The notes below the pieces were generated by a model. It had not been told where the DNA came from. It did no database searches and saw nothing but the letters and a program-made list of their open reading frames with translations. Below are positions 35,569 through 44,773 of a stretch of DNA of 64,000 bases, piece after piece. Origin of the DNA: Limnohabitans sp. JirII-31 (lineage in GTDB: Bacteria > Pseudomonadota > Gammaproteobacteria > Burkholderiales > Burkholderiaceae_C); contig NZ_NESA01000009.1 of NCBI RefSeq assembly GCF_002778315.1, positions 1 to 64,000 of the forward strand. Direction: 5' to 3'. The position numbers and the translations under genes were made by a program. Numbering within the stretch: the first letter of the stretch is position 1; each line of letters begins with the position of its first letter.

Positions 35569-36738
35569 TCACGCGCCGCCCAAACGCTGAAACAAACCAC
35601 CCGGCAAGCGTGCCAGCAGGCCTTCTAGTTCGAGGTTGAGCAACTGTGCTTGCAGAGTGGCGGTGTCCAAGCCGCAGCGCGCTTGCAAAGCATCCAGGCT
35701 CACAGGGGAATAACCCAGTTCGTGTAGCAGTGCGCTAGCAGCGTCGTGCGTGGCTGTGCTGCTTTTGTCATGGGTTGCGCTGACGGTTTGTGTTTCCCAC
35801 AGGGCTTGCGCGGGTTGCCATTGCAGCTCTTCCAGCACGTCTTGCGCTGTCTCGACCAACTTGGCGCCTTGGCGAATCAATGCATGGCAGCCGTGCGATT
35901 GAGGGGAGTGGATGGAGCCCGGAATGGCCAGCACCTCACGTCCCACATCGAGCGCCAAACGTGCGGTGATGAGCGAGCCCGATTGCAAAGCTGCCTCCAC
36001 CACCAAAGTGCCCAAGCCGAGGGCTGCAATGAGGCGGTTGCGTTTTGGAAAGTTGGCGGCCAAGGGCGGAGTGCCCAGCGGGTACTCGCTGATCAAGACG
36101 CCGTGTTGGGCAATGTCTGCGGCTAAGGCGTGGTGCTGGCGCGGGTACACGCGGTCCAGGCCCGTACCCACGACTGCCACGGTGCGCCAAGGCGCTGCCT
36201 TGGCTCTGTGAGGCGGCGTGTGGAGCGCCTCATGCAAGGCCCCTCGGTGCGCCGCACCATCCACGCCTAGCGCCAAGCCCGAGACCACCGTGAGACCTGC
36301 CGCACACAAGGCCTGGCCAAATTGTTCGGCGGTCTGTGCACCTTGTGGGGTAGGGTTGCGACTGCCCACCACGGCGATGGCGCTGCTCAGGGTGCCTTCG
36401 ATTTGGCCTTGCGCATACAGCATCAGGGGTGGGTCAGCCAGGTCAAGCAAGGCTGGTGGGTAATGCGCGTCGCCCAAGGTCCACAGGGCATGCCCTGTGT
36501 GTGGCGTGGCGTGGGCGAGCCACTGCTGTGTGCGCACGCATTGAAGCGCCACTTCGTGGGGCTCTTGCAACAAGGCCTGTGTTTGTTTGGCGCTGACCAC
36601 TTGGCGCAACGCAGTCTCGGTTTGGGTGAAGATGGCTTGTGGACTGCCAAAGCAGGCCAGCAAGCGCCGTGCCGCGTCGTTGCCGACGCCATCGGTCAAG
36701 CTCAAGCGCAGCCAAGCGCGCAGTTCGTCGTGGTTCAT
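35569..36738 (-). CDS. dprA: DNA-processing protein DprA
   Basis: DprA protects incoming single-stranded DNA and loads RecA during natural transformation. The 389-residue protein has an N-terminal helix-hairpin-helix-like region, then the Rossmann-like core. Core motifs are GSRNPTPQG, SGLALGVDGAAHRGAL, FPKRNRLIAALG and EAALQSGSLITA. A C-terminal winged-helix domain (about 320-389) completes it. GGAGAGTG before the ATG at 36738 sets the start; the frame stays open far upstream but there it only shadows def. It is encoded upstream of smg and divergent from def-fmt. Confidence 0.96.
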   Translation of the reverse strand: MNHDELRAWLRLSLTDGVGNDAARRLLACFGSPQAIFTQTETALRQVVSAKQTQALLQEPHEVALQCVRTQQWLAHATPHTGHALWTLGDAHYPPALLDLADPPLMLYAQGQIEGTLSSAIAVVGSRNPTPQGAQTAEQFGQALCAAGLTVVSGLALGVDGAAHRGALHEALHTPPHRAKAAPWRTVAVVGTGLDRVYPRQHHALAADIAQHGVLISEYPLGTPPLAANFPKRNRLIAALGLGTLVVEAALQSGSLITARLALDVGREVLAIPGSIHSPQSHGCHALIRQGAKLVETAQDVLEELQWQPAQALWETQTVSATHDKSSTATHDAASALLHELGYSPVSLDALQARCGLDTATLQAQLLNLELEGLLARLPGGLFQRLGGA

Positions 36739-36825
36739 GTGGCACTCTCCTGTGTTGCTGAAAAGCATTCTGAGAAGGCCTGATGTGCGGGTGCATGCGT
36801 GCGGGTAAAAAATTTCAAAACCGGG

Positions 36826-36837
36826 GACAATAACGAC
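36826..36837 (+). promoter_or_regulatory. Candidate -10 element for a leaderless def transcript
   Basis: GACAAT at 36826-36831 ends 6 bases before the def ATG. Only four of six positions match the consensus and no Shine-Dalgarno sequence is present. Confidence 0.28.
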
Positions 36838-37344
36838 ATGGCAAAACTCGACATTCTTCGATTCCCCGACCCCAAACTCCACACCGTGGCCAAGCCGGTG
36901 CAGGCTGTGGACGCACGCATCCGCACGCTGATTGCCGACATGTTGGAAACCATGTACGACGCCAATGGCATTGGCCTGGCCGCTACCCAAGTCAATGTGC
37001 ATGAGCGCTTGGTGGTGATGGATGTGTCTGAAGACCGCAACCAGCCCATGGTGCTGATCAACCCACGCATCACCTGGGCCAGCGACGAACGCGTCAAAGG
37101 TGAAGAGGGCTGCTTGTCGGTGCCTGGTATTTACGACGGCGTGGAGCGCGCCACCGCGGTGAAGGTGGTGGCCCAAGACGGTGAAGGCCAAGAGCGTGAG
37201 ATTGCCGCTGAAGGCTTGTTGGCAGTGTGCATTCAGCACGAGATGGACCACCTGATGGGCAAGGTGTTTGTCGAATACCTCTCGCCTTTGAAGCGCAACC
37301 GCATCAAAACCAAGTTGCTCAAAGCCCTGCGTGACGACGAATAA
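36838..37344 (+). CDS. def: Peptide deformylase
   Basis: Def removes the N-formyl group from nascent proteins. The 168-residue enzyme carries the three metal-site motifs in order: GIGLAATQ (residues 44-51), EGCLSVPG (metal Cys) and [10 protein letters not shown] (His-x-x-x-His with catalytic Glu). The gene is followed after 10 bases by fmt, the functionally opposite formyltransferase, an arrangement conserved across bacteria. The divergent neighbour is dprA, 99 bases away. Confidence 0.98.
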   Translation: MAKLDILRFPDPKLHTVAKPVQAVDARIRTLIADMLETMYDANGIGLAATQVNVHERLVVMDVSEDRNQPMVLINPRITWASDERVKGEEGCLSVPGIYDGVERATAVKVVAQDGEGQEREIAAEGLLAVCIQHEMDHLMGKVFVEYLSPLKRNRIKTKLLKALRDDE

Positions 37345-37354
37345 AGGCTTGTCG

Positions 37355-38320
37355 ATGCGCGTTATTTTTGCGGGCACGCCCGAATTTGCGGCAGTGGCTT
37401 TGGCCCGCATCCATGCGGCGGGACATATCGTGCCCTTGGTGCTGACCCAACCCGACCGGCCCGCGGGACGTGGCATGAAGTTGCAAGCCTCGGCGGTCAA
37501 GCAACTGGCCTTGCAACACTGCATGCCTGTGGCGCAGCCGCGCAGTTTGCGTTTGGATGGCAAATACCCCGAAGACGCTGCAGCCGCCCAAGAGGCGATA
37601 CACGCTGCCCAGGCCGATGTGATGGTGGTCGCTGCGTATGGCTTGATCTTGCCGCAGTGGGTGTTGGATGCGCCACGCCTGGGCTGCCTCAACATCCATG
37701 CCTCACTGCTGCCGCGTTGGCGCGGCGCAGCGCCCATTCACCGCGCCATCGAAGCGGGTGACGCGCAGACGGGGGTGACCATCATGCAAATGGACGCGGG
37801 TTTGGACACGGGCGCGATGTTGCTGACGCATACCCTGCCGATAGCACCGGACGACACCACCGCCAGCTTGCACGACCGTTTGGCCGAGTTGGGGGGCGAT
37901 TTGATTGTGCAGGCCTTGGTGCAAGCCCAAGCTGGGCAACTCCAGCCTGTAGCGCAACCCGAGGTCGGCGTGACCTACGCACACAAGATCGACAAGGCCG
38001 AAGCTGCGGTGGATTGGACGCAGGCCGCCGAGGTGCTGGCGCGGCGCGTGCGTGCCTTCAACCCTTTTCCGGGGGCCACCGGCCATGTGGCGGGTGAAGC
38101 CATCAAGCTGTGGCAAGCCCATGTGCACACGCGTGTACACGACGTCAAACCCGGCACCGTGCTGAGCGCCGATGACCAAGGGGTGTGCGTGGCCTGTGGC
38201 CAAGATGTGTTGTGCGTCACCCAGTTGCAACGCGCGGGTGCCAAGCGCTTGAACGCCGGTGATTTTTTGCGTGGCTTCGCTCTGACGCCTGGTCAGTGCT
38301 TTGACGTAGGAGTGGGCTGA
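37355..38320 (+). CDS. fmt: Methionyl-tRNA formyltransferase
   Basis: Fmt formylates initiator Met-tRNA using 10-formyltetrahydrofolate. The 321-residue product has an N-terminal Rossmann domain starting [16 protein letters not shown]. The folate/catalytic motif includes [18 protein letters not shown] with Asn/His/Asp catalytic residues, and a C-terminal OB-like tRNA-binding domain follows. The ATG at 37355 aligns with the family N-terminus. Its stop overlaps the next start (TGATG), coupling it to azlC. Confidence 0.98.
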   Translation: MRVIFAGTPEFAAVALARIHAAGHIVPLVLTQPDRPAGRGMKLQASAVKQLALQHCMPVAQPRSLRLDGKYPEDAAAAQEAIHAAQADVMVVAAYGLILPQWVLDAPRLGCLNIHASLLPRWRGAAPIHRAIEAGDAQTGVTIMQMDAGLDTGAMLLTHTLPIAPDDTTASLHDRLAELGGDLIVQALVQAQAGQLQPVAQPEVGVTYAHKIDKAEAAVDWTQAAEVLARRVRAFNPFPGATGHVAGEAIKLWQAHVHTRVHDVKPGTVLSADDQGVCVACGQDVLCVTQLQRAGAKRLNAGDFLRGFALTPGQCFDVGVG

Positions 38321-39057
38321 TGTTTTGGCAAAGTCGTGTACGCAGGCACCCCGAGTTCAACGTGGGCATGCGTGACTTCGGGCCACAGGCTTTGGGTATC
38401 GTGGCCTGGGGCTTGATGATTGGCGTGGCCATGGTCAACTCGGGCATGGGCACCTTGGCTGCCGTGGCGATGGCCTTGTTGGTGTTTGCCGGCAGTTCGC
38501 AATTGGCGGCCATCCCGCTCATCGTGGCAGGCGCGCCGGCTTGGGTGATTTTGGCTACCGCGTTTTGCGTCAACCTGCGCTTTGTGGTGTTCAGTTTGCA
38601 CATGCGCCCTTTTCTGATTCATCTGCCACGTTGGACGCGTCTGGCCGCGGGCTACTTCATCACCGACAACGGTTATGTGCTGTTCACCAAGCGTTTCCAT
38701 GTACCTGGACGCACTGAGGACGAGCGCTTGGCGCAAGTGGCCTACTTGGCGGGCGCCAATTCCTTGAACTGGGCCAGTTGGATGCTGGCGAGTTTGGCGG
38801 GCATTGCTTTGGCGCACAGCATTCCTCCTGCCTGGGGGCTTGGGTTCGCGGGCATCTTGTGCTTGCTGGGCATGCAATGCTCGCTGGCCAGTTCACGCCT
38901 GCGCATCGTGGCCTCGCTGGTGGCTGGGGTCACCGCGGTGTTGGTCTATCACCTGCCCTTGCGTTTGAACATCGTGACGGCCATTGCCGTGGCCGTGTTG
39001 GTGTGCATGACTGCCGAACGCTTCAAACCAATGCCAACGCCTGGAGGCCACGCATGA
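38320..39057 (+). CDS. azlC: AzlC family branched-chain amino acid exporter, large subunit
   Basis: The 245-residue membrane protein has about seven hydrophobic segments, with the AzlC pattern FAGSSQLAAIPLIVAGAPAWVILATAFCVNLRF early on. With AzlD it forms a branched-chain amino acid (and analogue) efflux pair. It is translationally coupled to fmt upstream (TGATG) and to azlD downstream (ATGA). Confidence 0.95.
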   Translation: MFWQSRVRRHPEFNVGMRDFGPQALGIVAWGLMIGVAMVNSGMGTLAAVAMALLVFAGSSQLAAIPLIVAGAPAWVILATAFCVNLRFVVFSLHMRPFLIHLPRWTRLAAGYFITDNGYVLFTKRFHVPGRTEDERLAQVAYLAGANSLNWASWMLASLAGIALAHSIPPAWGLGFAGILCLLGMQCSLASSRLRIVASLVAGVTAVLVYHLPLRLNIVTAIAVAVLVCMTAERFKPMPTPGGHA

Positions 39058-39389
39058 GCGCCACAGAGATTTGGACTTTGGCCGTGATTGCGGGCTTGGC
39101 CGTGGTCACCGTGGTGGCGCGCAGTTTCTTCTTTATTTCCGACAAAGCCTGGCACTTGCCCCACTGGGCGCAGCGCGGGTTGCAATACGCACCGATTGCG
39201 GCGTTGTCTGCCGTGGTCGTGCCGGAGGTGGTGATGAGCCAAGGTGCGCTGATTGCCACTTGGCAAGACGCCCGCTTGTTTGCCGCAGCGGCGGGCGTGG
39301 CGGTGTACTTTGCCAAACGCGATGTGTTGCTGACCATCGTGTTGGGCATGGCGGTCTACCTGCCCTTGCATTTGGGCTTGGGCTGGTAA
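39054..39389 (+). CDS. azlD: AzlD domain-containing protein, small subunit
   Basis: The 111-residue membrane protein has four hydrophobic segments and belongs to the AzlD family, the small partner of AzlC. It contains VVARSFFFIS near the N-terminus and a polar break HWAQRGLQYAPIAALSAVV. The start overlaps the azlC stop as ATGA. No intrinsic terminator with a T tract follows; the next gene is convergent. Confidence 0.93.
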   Translation: MSATEIWTLAVIAGLAVVTVVARSFFFISDKAWHLPHWAQRGLQYAPIAALSAVVVPEVVMSQGALIATWQDARLFAAAAGVAVYFAKRDVLLTIVLGMAVYLPLHLGLGW

Positions 39390-39434
39390 GACCTCCAAGA
39401 CGCACCGCGCCACACCGCGCAGTGCTGCGCTGGC

Positions 39435-40460
39435 TCAGCGGGCTGTCAAACCTCTGAGCGCCTCTGCGGCGTTGGGGCCGGCTTGTGCATCGGCAATGTA
39501 TTGCCGAATGATGTCTTCAAAGTTTTTCTCGGCCACCAGCCCCAGCGCGTTGGCGCGTTTGGCCGTGGTGGCCTTGGCCCAGCGCGAGACGATGCCGATG
39601 ATGGCCTCGTCCGGTTGAAAGCGCACCCGTGCGCGCACTTCGGGTCCAGCCACGGCTTCGAGGGCGTCGAGCATTTGTTGCACGCTCACATTCAACCCCG
39701 GCAGGTTCATGGCCGTGCGACCGCCATAGGCCTCACGGCTGCATTCAAACACGGCAATCAAACCTTCGACGGTGGCACGGGGCGACGACACCGAATGCGT
39801 CAACGTGGGGGGCACCGGGCAAATCGCCTCCATGCCTGCCAGCGGTTCGCGGATGATGCCGCTGAAAAATGACGAGGCTGCGCCGTTGGGTTTGCCCGGG
39901 CGTGTGGTGACGGTCATCAAGCGTGCGCTGCGGCCATCGATGAAGCCTTTGCGGGTGTAGTCGGCCACCAAGTGTTCGCAGATGTGTTTGTGGATGCCGT
40001 ACGAGGTTTGTGGCGTGCACAAGGTGTCGTCGTGCACCACATCGGGCAAGGGCACGGCGTCGTCCGGACCAAACACCGCGATGGAGCTGGAGAACACCAG
40101 CCGCGTGGGCGCTGCCCCGGCTTGTTGCACACGCGCGCGCAAGGCGTCGAGCAAGGCGCGCGTGCTGTCGAGGTTGGAGCGCAGGCCCAGGTCAAAGTCA
40201 GTTTCGCATTCGCCCGACACCGCGGAGGCGAGATGAAACACCCCATCCATCGCTTCGTGCTGCAAGGCTTGGCAGTGGTCCAACAAGGGGCCAGTTTTGA
40301 CGTGTACGCGAGGGTCGGCCACCAAGTCGGCCGGGGGGGCGACTTGGTCGGCCAACACCAGTTCAGTGATGGGCTGATTGGCCAGTTGACCGCGAGCCAG
40401 TAACGTACGGGCGAGTCGGGCGCCCAAGAAGCCGGCACCGCCGGTGATGAGTAAACGCAT
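39435..40460 (-). CDS. denD: NAD-dependent epimerase/dehydratase, D-erythronate dehydrogenase-like
   Basis: The 341-residue extended SDR has GGAGFLG at residues 7-13 for NAD binding, a catalytic YGIHK (Tyr-x-x-x-Lys), and the subfamily stretch TVTTRPGKPNGAASSFFSG. It closely resembles DenD, which oxidises D-erythronate at C2 in four-carbon sugar acid catabolism. The partner genes otnK/otnC/otnI are not here, so the substrate is probable only. A good AGGAG precedes the ATG. The cupin gene lies 32 bases upstream on the same strand, so the two form a likely operon. Confidence 0.88.
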   Translation of the reverse strand: MRLLITGGAGFLGARLARTLLARGQLANQPITELVLADQVAPPADLVADPRVHVKTGPLLDHCQALQHEAMDGVFHLASAVSGECETDFDLGLRSNLDSTRALLDALRARVQQAGAAPTRLVFSSSIAVFGPDDAVPLPDVVHDDTLCTPQTSYGIHKHICEHLVADYTRKGFIDGRSARLMTVTTRPGKPNGAASSFFSGIIREPLAGMEAICPVPPTLTHSVSSPRATVEGLIAVFECSREAYGGRTAMNLPGLNVSVQQMLDALEAVAGPEVRARVRFQPDEAIIGIVSRWAKATTAKRANALGLVAEKNFEDIIRQYIADAQAGPNAAEALRGLTAR

Positions 40461-40492
40461 GGGGTATCTCCTGCAAATGTGAGGGACGATGA

Positions 40493-40876
40493 TCAGCCGC
40501 GTACAAACAGCGTGACCAGTTCATCGGGTCCTACCTGGCGGCTCCAGTGGCCGTGGACGGTGGGGTCAAAGGTGGCGCCTGCGGGCAGTACGTCGGCTGA
40601 ATAAAAGTGTTGGCCGGGGCCAAAGATGCGCGAGCTGCCGTCTTGCAAGCCAATCTCCATCTGGCCCTCCAGCACAAACAACCACTGCGGGTTTTCGGTG
40701 CAGTGGAATTCGCTACGAAAGCCCACCGGGCTGCGACGCAGCTGAAAGCCGCTGCTGGCCATCAGGGGCGACAAACGGGCTTGCGGCTTGCCTTCGCTCA
40801 GGCTTAATGTTTCGGTGCGAAAGCGGGCGCGGCCATCGCTGTCGGTAAAGAGAATGGTTTTTTCAAAAGTGCTCAT
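40493..40876 (-). CDS. Cupin domain-containing protein
   Basis: The 127-residue single-domain cupin has strand motifs FHCTENPQWLFVLEGQMEIG and FGPGQHFYSADVLPAGATF. The metal-binding histidines of classical cupins are only partly present, so a binding or isomerase role is as likely as an oxygenase role. It sits upstream of the denD-like gene and probably shares its transcript. TAAAGT ends 6 bases before the ATG and no ribosome binding site is visible. Confidence 0.85.
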   Translation of the reverse strand: MSTFEKTILFTDSDGRARFRTETLSLSEGKPQARLSPLMASSGFQLRRSPVGFRSEFHCTENPQWLFVLEGQMEIGLQDGSSRIFGPGQHFYSADVLPAGATFDPTVHGHWSRQVGPDELVTLFVRG

Positions 40877-40956
40877 GCCGCCACTTTAGCGTGAGTGACA
40901 GCCGCGCCTGTGCGCTCGCGAGACAATGGCGTTTTTCACACAAGGAAGAACACACC

Positions 40957-41706
40957 ATGCGCAAAGTTGCCGTTGTCACAGGAGCGAGTTCAGGCATTGG
41001 AAAGGCATGCGCCTTGGCCCTGCTGAGCGAAGGATGGGATGTGGTGCTGGTGGGTCGGCGTATTGACGCGCTGCAAGCCACTGTTCAAGAAGCGGGTGCC
41101 AATGCCGAGCGCGCGCACGCCGTGCCGGCCGATGTGGGCCAAGAAGATTCAGTGGCCGCATTGTTTGACACGGTGCGCGAGCGCTTTGGCCGCATTGATT
41201 TGCTGTTCAACAACGCGGGCATCTTTTTGCCCAGCGCGTTGCCGGGGGACATTTCGGCGGCGGATTGGCGCCGTGCGGTGGACATCAACTTCAACGGCGC
41301 GTTCTTTTGTTTGTCACATGCGTTCAAGCTCATGCAAACCCAAACGCCCCAAGGCGGTCGCATCATCAACAACGGTTCGATTTCGTCCCATGCGCCGCGT
41401 CCGGGCTCTATCCCCTACACCGCCACCAAGCACGCCATCACCGGCTTGACCAAAGCAGCTGCACTGGATGGCCGTGCCTTTGACATTGCCGTGGGCCAAA
41501 TTGACATTGGCAACGTGGCCACCGACATGACCGAGCGCATGGCCAGTGGCGTGTTGCAGGCGGATGGCAGTGTGCGTCCCGAAGCGCGCATGGACATCTC
41601 GGCCGTGGTCGACACCTTCATGGCCATGGCGCGTTTGCCACTCACCGCCAATGTGTTGTTCATGACAGTGATGGCCACCAAGATGCCGTTTGTGGGCCGC
41701 GGTTGA
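40957..41706 (+). CDS. SDR family oxidoreductase
   Basis: The 249-residue classical SDR has TGASSGIG at residues 8-15, NNAG in LLFNNAGIF, and a catalytic Ser with Tyr-x-x-x-Lys in PYTATKHA. The Rossmann fold covers nearly the whole chain, and the preference for NAD or NADP is not clear. AAGGAAG upstream of the ATG supports the start. It is divergent from the cupin-denD operon, which suggests a related sugar-acid or carbonyl substrate, but this cannot be settled from sequence. Confidence 0.93.
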   Translation: MRKVAVVTGASSGIGKACALALLSEGWDVVLVGRRIDALQATVQEAGANAERAHAVPADVGQEDSVAALFDTVRERFGRIDLLFNNAGIFLPSALPGDISAADWRRAVDINFNGAFFCLSHAFKLMQTQTPQGGRIINNGSISSHAPRPGSIPYTATKHAITGLTKAAALDGRAFDIAVGQIDIGNVATDMTERMASGVLQADGSVRPEARMDISAVVDTFMAMARLPLTANVLFMTVMATKMPFVGRG

Positions 41707-41766
41707 AACCTGGCTGCAAGCCTGCACTTTTAAAATTCGTCTTTATTTCCAATCTTTTGCATCTTC

Positions 41767-42960
41767 ATGAACGTCCTTCGCTTCTCTGATTTGTGCGCCA
41801 GCGGCAAAGCCCGTGGCCAACGTGTCTTCATCCGCGCCGACCTGAACGTGCCGCAAGACGACCACGGTGCCATCACCGAAGACACCCGCATCCGCGCGTC
41901 GGTGCCCTGCATTCAGATGGCCTTGGACGCTGGCGCTGCCGTGATGGTGACCAGCCATTTGGGCCGCCCCACCGAGGGCGAGTTCAAACCTGCCGACTCG
42001 TTGAGCCCCGTGGCCAAGCGTTTGGGCGAGTTGTTGGGGCGCGAAGTGCCCCTGGTGTCCAACTGGGTCGATGGTGTGCAAGTGGCACCGGGTCAATTGG
42101 TGATGCTGGAGAACTGCCGCGTCAACAAAGGCGAGAAAAAGAACGCGCCTGAGCTGGCCCACAAACTCGCCGCCTTGTGCGACATCTTTGTACACGACGC
42201 GTTTGGCACGGCCCACCGCGCCGAAGGCACCACCTATGGCATTGCCCAGTTCGCCCCCATCGCGTGTGCGGGCCCCTTGTTGGCGGCAGAGATTGACGCC
42301 ATCAGCCAAGCCTTGGCCAACCCCAAGCGTCCTTTGGCCGCCATCGTGGCGGGCAGCAAGGTCTCCACCAAGCTCACCATTTTGAAGAGCTTGGCCAGTA
42401 ACGTGGACCAACTCATCGTGGGCGGCGGCATCGCCAACACCTTCATGTTGGCAGCGGGTTTGAAGATCGGCAAAAGCTTGGCCGAGCCCGATTTGTTGGC
42501 CGAGGCCAAAGCCGTGATCGAGATCATGAAAGCCCGTGGTGCCGAAGTGCCGATCCCCACCGATGTGGTGTGCGCCAAAACCTTCGCTGCCGATGCGGTG
42601 GCCACGGTGAAGAAAGCCACCGAGGTGGCCGATGACGATTTGATTTTGGACATTGGCCCCGAGACCGCTGCCAAGTTGGCCGCGCAACTCAAAGCTGCTG
42701 GCACCATCGTGTGGAACGGCCCGGTGGGCGTGTTTGAGTTTGCTGCGTTTGAGAACGGCACCAAGGTGATTGCCCACGCCATTGCCGAGTCCAGCGCCTT
42801 CAGCATTGCCGGCGGTGGCGATACCCTGGCCGCCATTGCCAAATACGGCATTGAAAAACAAGTGGGCTACATCTCCACCGGGGGCGGCGCGTTCTTGGAA
42901 GTGCTCGAAGGCAAGACCTTGCCTGCGTTTGAAATTTTGACCCGGCGCGCGGCGGCTTGA
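41767..42960 (+). CDS. pgk: Phosphoglycerate kinase
   Basis: Pgk interconverts 1,3-bisphosphoglycerate and 3-phosphoglycerate with ATP formation. The 397-residue product has [12 protein letters not shown] at the N-terminus, the substrate-binding [10 protein letters not shown], and the C-terminal nucleotide motif GGGDTLAAI. Length is normal. TAAAAT 31 bases upstream is a likely -10; no Shine-Dalgarno sequence is evident. pyk and fba follow downstream, separated from pgk by two leftward genes. Confidence 0.98.
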   Translation: MNVLRFSDLCASGKARGQRVFIRADLNVPQDDHGAITEDTRIRASVPCIQMALDAGAAVMVTSHLGRPTEGEFKPADSLSPVAKRLGELLGREVPLVSNWVDGVQVAPGQLVMLENCRVNKGEKKNAPELAHKLAALCDIFVHDAFGTAHRAEGTTYGIAQFAPIACAGPLLAAEIDAISQALANPKRPLAAIVAGSKVSTKLTILKSLASNVDQLIVGGGIANTFMLAAGLKIGKSLAEPDLLAEAKAVIEIMKARGAEVPIPTDVVCAKTFAADAVATVKKATEVADDDLILDIGPETAAKLAAQLKAAGTIVWNGPVGVFEFAAFENGTKVIAHAIAESSAFSIAGGGDTLAAIAKYGIEKQVGYISTGGGAFLEVLEGKTLPAFEILTRRAAA

Positions 42961-42967
42961 GCGACGC

Positions 42968-43339
42968 TTACCAAGCGCAAGCAAATCCAAACAGCTGGCG
43001 ACTCATCCGGTCTTGACTGACGGGTTTCCAGTCGCCGCTTGCGGGCAATGATTTAAGGGCTGGGCCATTGCCCATTTTGTTGGGATGGCTGGTGGCGCTC
43101 AAGGTTTTGTATTTGGCTTCGGCGCAGTCGTAGTCGATGTATGACTTGACCGATTGCTGCCCAGTCGTGTCTGGGCTTTTCAAGTCGTAGACCACCCAGA
43201 TGCGGCGGTTTTGGTTGATGCGGGCGATGGACGAGGAGTCCACATACACCGTGGCCACTTCGTTGTGCGTGACGGTGACCCACATGGCCTGGGCGGTGTG
43301 CATGAACAGACTTAACAGCATGAACAACCAAGTTTTCAT
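42968..43339 (-). CDS. Secreted surface-adhesin-E-like protein
   Basis: The 123-residue protein has an N-terminal signal peptide (residues 1-18, ending AQA). The mature domain resembles surface-adhesin protein E: WVTVTHNEVATVYVDSSSI, RIWVVYDL and a Cys in DYDCAEAKYK with a second Cys at the C-terminus, which could form a disulfide. It is probably periplasmic or surface-bound and its role is unknown. It lies downstream of the desaturase gene, separated from it by a strong terminator, and converges with pgk. Confidence 0.8.
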   Translation of the reverse strand: MKTWLFMLLSLFMHTAQAMWVTVTHNEVATVYVDSSSIARINQNRRIWVVYDLKSPDTTGQQSVKSYIDYDCAEAKYKTLSATSHPNKMGNGPALKSLPASGDWKPVSQDRMSRQLFGFACAW

Positions 43340-43349
43340 GGTGGAGCTT

Positions 43350-43379
43350 CCAAGAAAAAGCCCCGACCAGCGGGGCTTT
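43350..43379 (-). terminator. Rho-independent terminator after the desaturase gene
   Basis: On the minus strand a 9-bp perfect stem (43357-43365 with 43371-43379) and a 5-base loop are followed by a TTTTTCTT tail. It lies 15 bases past the desaturase stop codon. Confidence 0.9.
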
Positions 43380-43393
43380 GAACAGGTGGCGGT

Positions 43394-44482
43394 TTAGGCC
43401 GCAACTGGCGTGGATTTCACGCTGGTGGGTCGACCTTCATAGTCGGTCCAGCTGTCGATCTTGAAGTCATACAGCTTGCAGTCGCGGGCGGTTTGGAAGT
43501 ACCAGCCCCACGAGAACGGCTGAATCACAATGCGCTCTGGCAGCAGTTCTTCGAGCTTGCTCTGCGCCTGCTTGAGCTTGTAGAGCGGGATGCTCATATC
43601 CAGGTGGTGAGCGGTGTGCTCCATGATGTGGTGCATCAAAGCGCCAATTTGCAACGGGAAGGTCAGGTGCACGGTAGTTGACACAAAGGGCTGTGCTTTG
43701 GACCAGGCGCCACGTTCATCGTGCCAAGACACTTTGACGTGGGTGTGGTGCACGTACACCACAAAGCCAATCATCGACACCCAGAAGAAGAACGGCACCA
43801 CCACGCCCACCAGCAGCATCAAGGCGACCGATTGCTCGGTGGCGATGGCCGCCCAGGTCATCGCTGCCACCCATGCCACACCAAAGCCGGTGATCAGCAG
43901 GCAGTCTTTGATGAAGATGGGGCGACGTGTGGGCATGTTCTTTTCGTTGGGGAACACCATCTTGTTCCACCAAATCTCGATCATGTAATACAGGCCAGGC
44001 GCCCAGCCGCTGCGGTAGACGCGGTCACGCAGCTTTTCAAAGGGGCTGAGTGCGGCAAATTCTTCGGGTGTGTAGGGCGCCCACACAAAGTCAAAACCTT
44101 TGAGGTTGGTGTAGCCATGGTGCACCACGTTGTGCCCGATGTCCCACAAGCTGTAAGCGGTCAGAGACGGCAAAAAGGCAATGCGCCCCAACCATTTGTT
44201 GAGGTTGCGGTGTGGGGTCAGGCTTTGGTGACAAGCATCGTGGCCCAAGATGAACAAGCGGCCAATCACAAAGCCAGCGGCCAAACCGCACAACAGCTTG
44301 GCCCACCAAGCTTCAAACATCACAGTACCTGTGAGCAAAGCGGCCCACAGCACGTAGTCAACAAACAGCAGCACAAAGGCCAGCACCGTGGTGCGTTCGG
44401 CCAGCGGCACCAGCCACTCGCGCATGACTTTGCGGTGCGGCATCGGCTCGTGAGGAAGAATCGGTTTTTGAGTCAGGTTCAT
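43394..44482 (-). CDS. Membrane fatty acid desaturase
   Basis: The 362-residue di-iron, oxygen-dependent desaturase introduces double bonds into membrane acyl chains. The three histidine boxes are present: HDACH near residue 80, HNVVHH near 115 and HTAHH near 285, with four or more membrane segments between. The DesA-type spacing suggests action on phospholipid or acyl-CoA chains. The ATG at 44482 is preferred over an upstream TTG. An FNR-type box and a -10 lie upstream, and a strong terminator follows. It stands between pgk and pyk, breaking an otherwise conserved gene order. Confidence 0.94.
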   Translation of the reverse strand: MNLTQKPILPHEPMPHRKVMREWLVPLAERTTVLAFVLLFVDYVLWAALLTGTVMFEAWWAKLLCGLAAGFVIGRLFILGHDACHQSLTPHRNLNKWLGRIAFLPSLTAYSLWDIGHNVVHHGYTNLKGFDFVWAPYTPEEFAALSPFEKLRDRVYRSGWAPGLYYMIEIWWNKMVFPNEKNMPTRRPIFIKDCLLITGFGVAWVAAMTWAAIATEQSVALMLLVGVVVPFFFWVSMIGFVVYVHHTHVKVSWHDERGAWSKAQPFVSTTVHLTFPLQIGALMHHIMEHTAHHLDMSIPLYKLKQAQSKLEELLPERIVIQPFSWGWYFQTARDCKLYDFKIDSWTDYEGRPTSVKSTPVAA

Positions 44483-44528
44483 AGTCAACAGTCAAATAGG
44501 TCAGCCCACAGTGGGTGGCCCATGCGAG

Positions 44529-44569
44529 ATCTTAGGGCGGCAGTGCTAACGCGCACTGATTTGTATCAA
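44529..44569 (-). promoter_or_regulatory. Candidate FNR/Anr-controlled promoter of the desaturase gene
   Basis: The minus strand reads TTGAT-ACAA-ATCAG (44556-44569), nine of ten matches to the FNR consensus TTGAT-N4-ATCAA. TAAGAT (44529-44534) is a candidate -10. The resulting start near 44522 puts the box centre about 40.5-41.5 bases upstream, the class II activator position. The ATG is about 40 bases further. This is pattern matching by eye. Confidence 0.5.
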
Positions 44570-44773
44570 ACGGTTGCCAATTATCTCTGTTTACGACGCC
44601 TGCCGGGCTTTTCCCCGATAACCCTTAGTAGGCAGGGGGGTCAAAAAGCCCACACTGGGCCCTGGTTTGAATACTTTCGCGGACTTTGAACCGTCGCCAT
44701 TGGCCCACAAGCCACAAAGTGAGCGCATTCAAACATGTGAGAATGAACAAAACAATTCCAGAGGAGTCTTTGT

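Noticed and set aside
36739..37737. Upstream extension of dprA to a 722-residue reading
   Set aside because: The extra part runs across def and fmt on the other strand. A strong GGAGAGTG site marks the ATG at 36738.
39401..39420. GC-rich inverted repeat between azlD and denD as a terminator
   Set aside because: The loop is only about two bases and no T tract follows on either strand.
44483..44773. Search for a small gene or RNA between the desaturase and pyk
   Set aside because: I saw no frame with a ribosome binding site and no stable cloverleaf or riboswitch-like pattern. The gap is explained by promoters.
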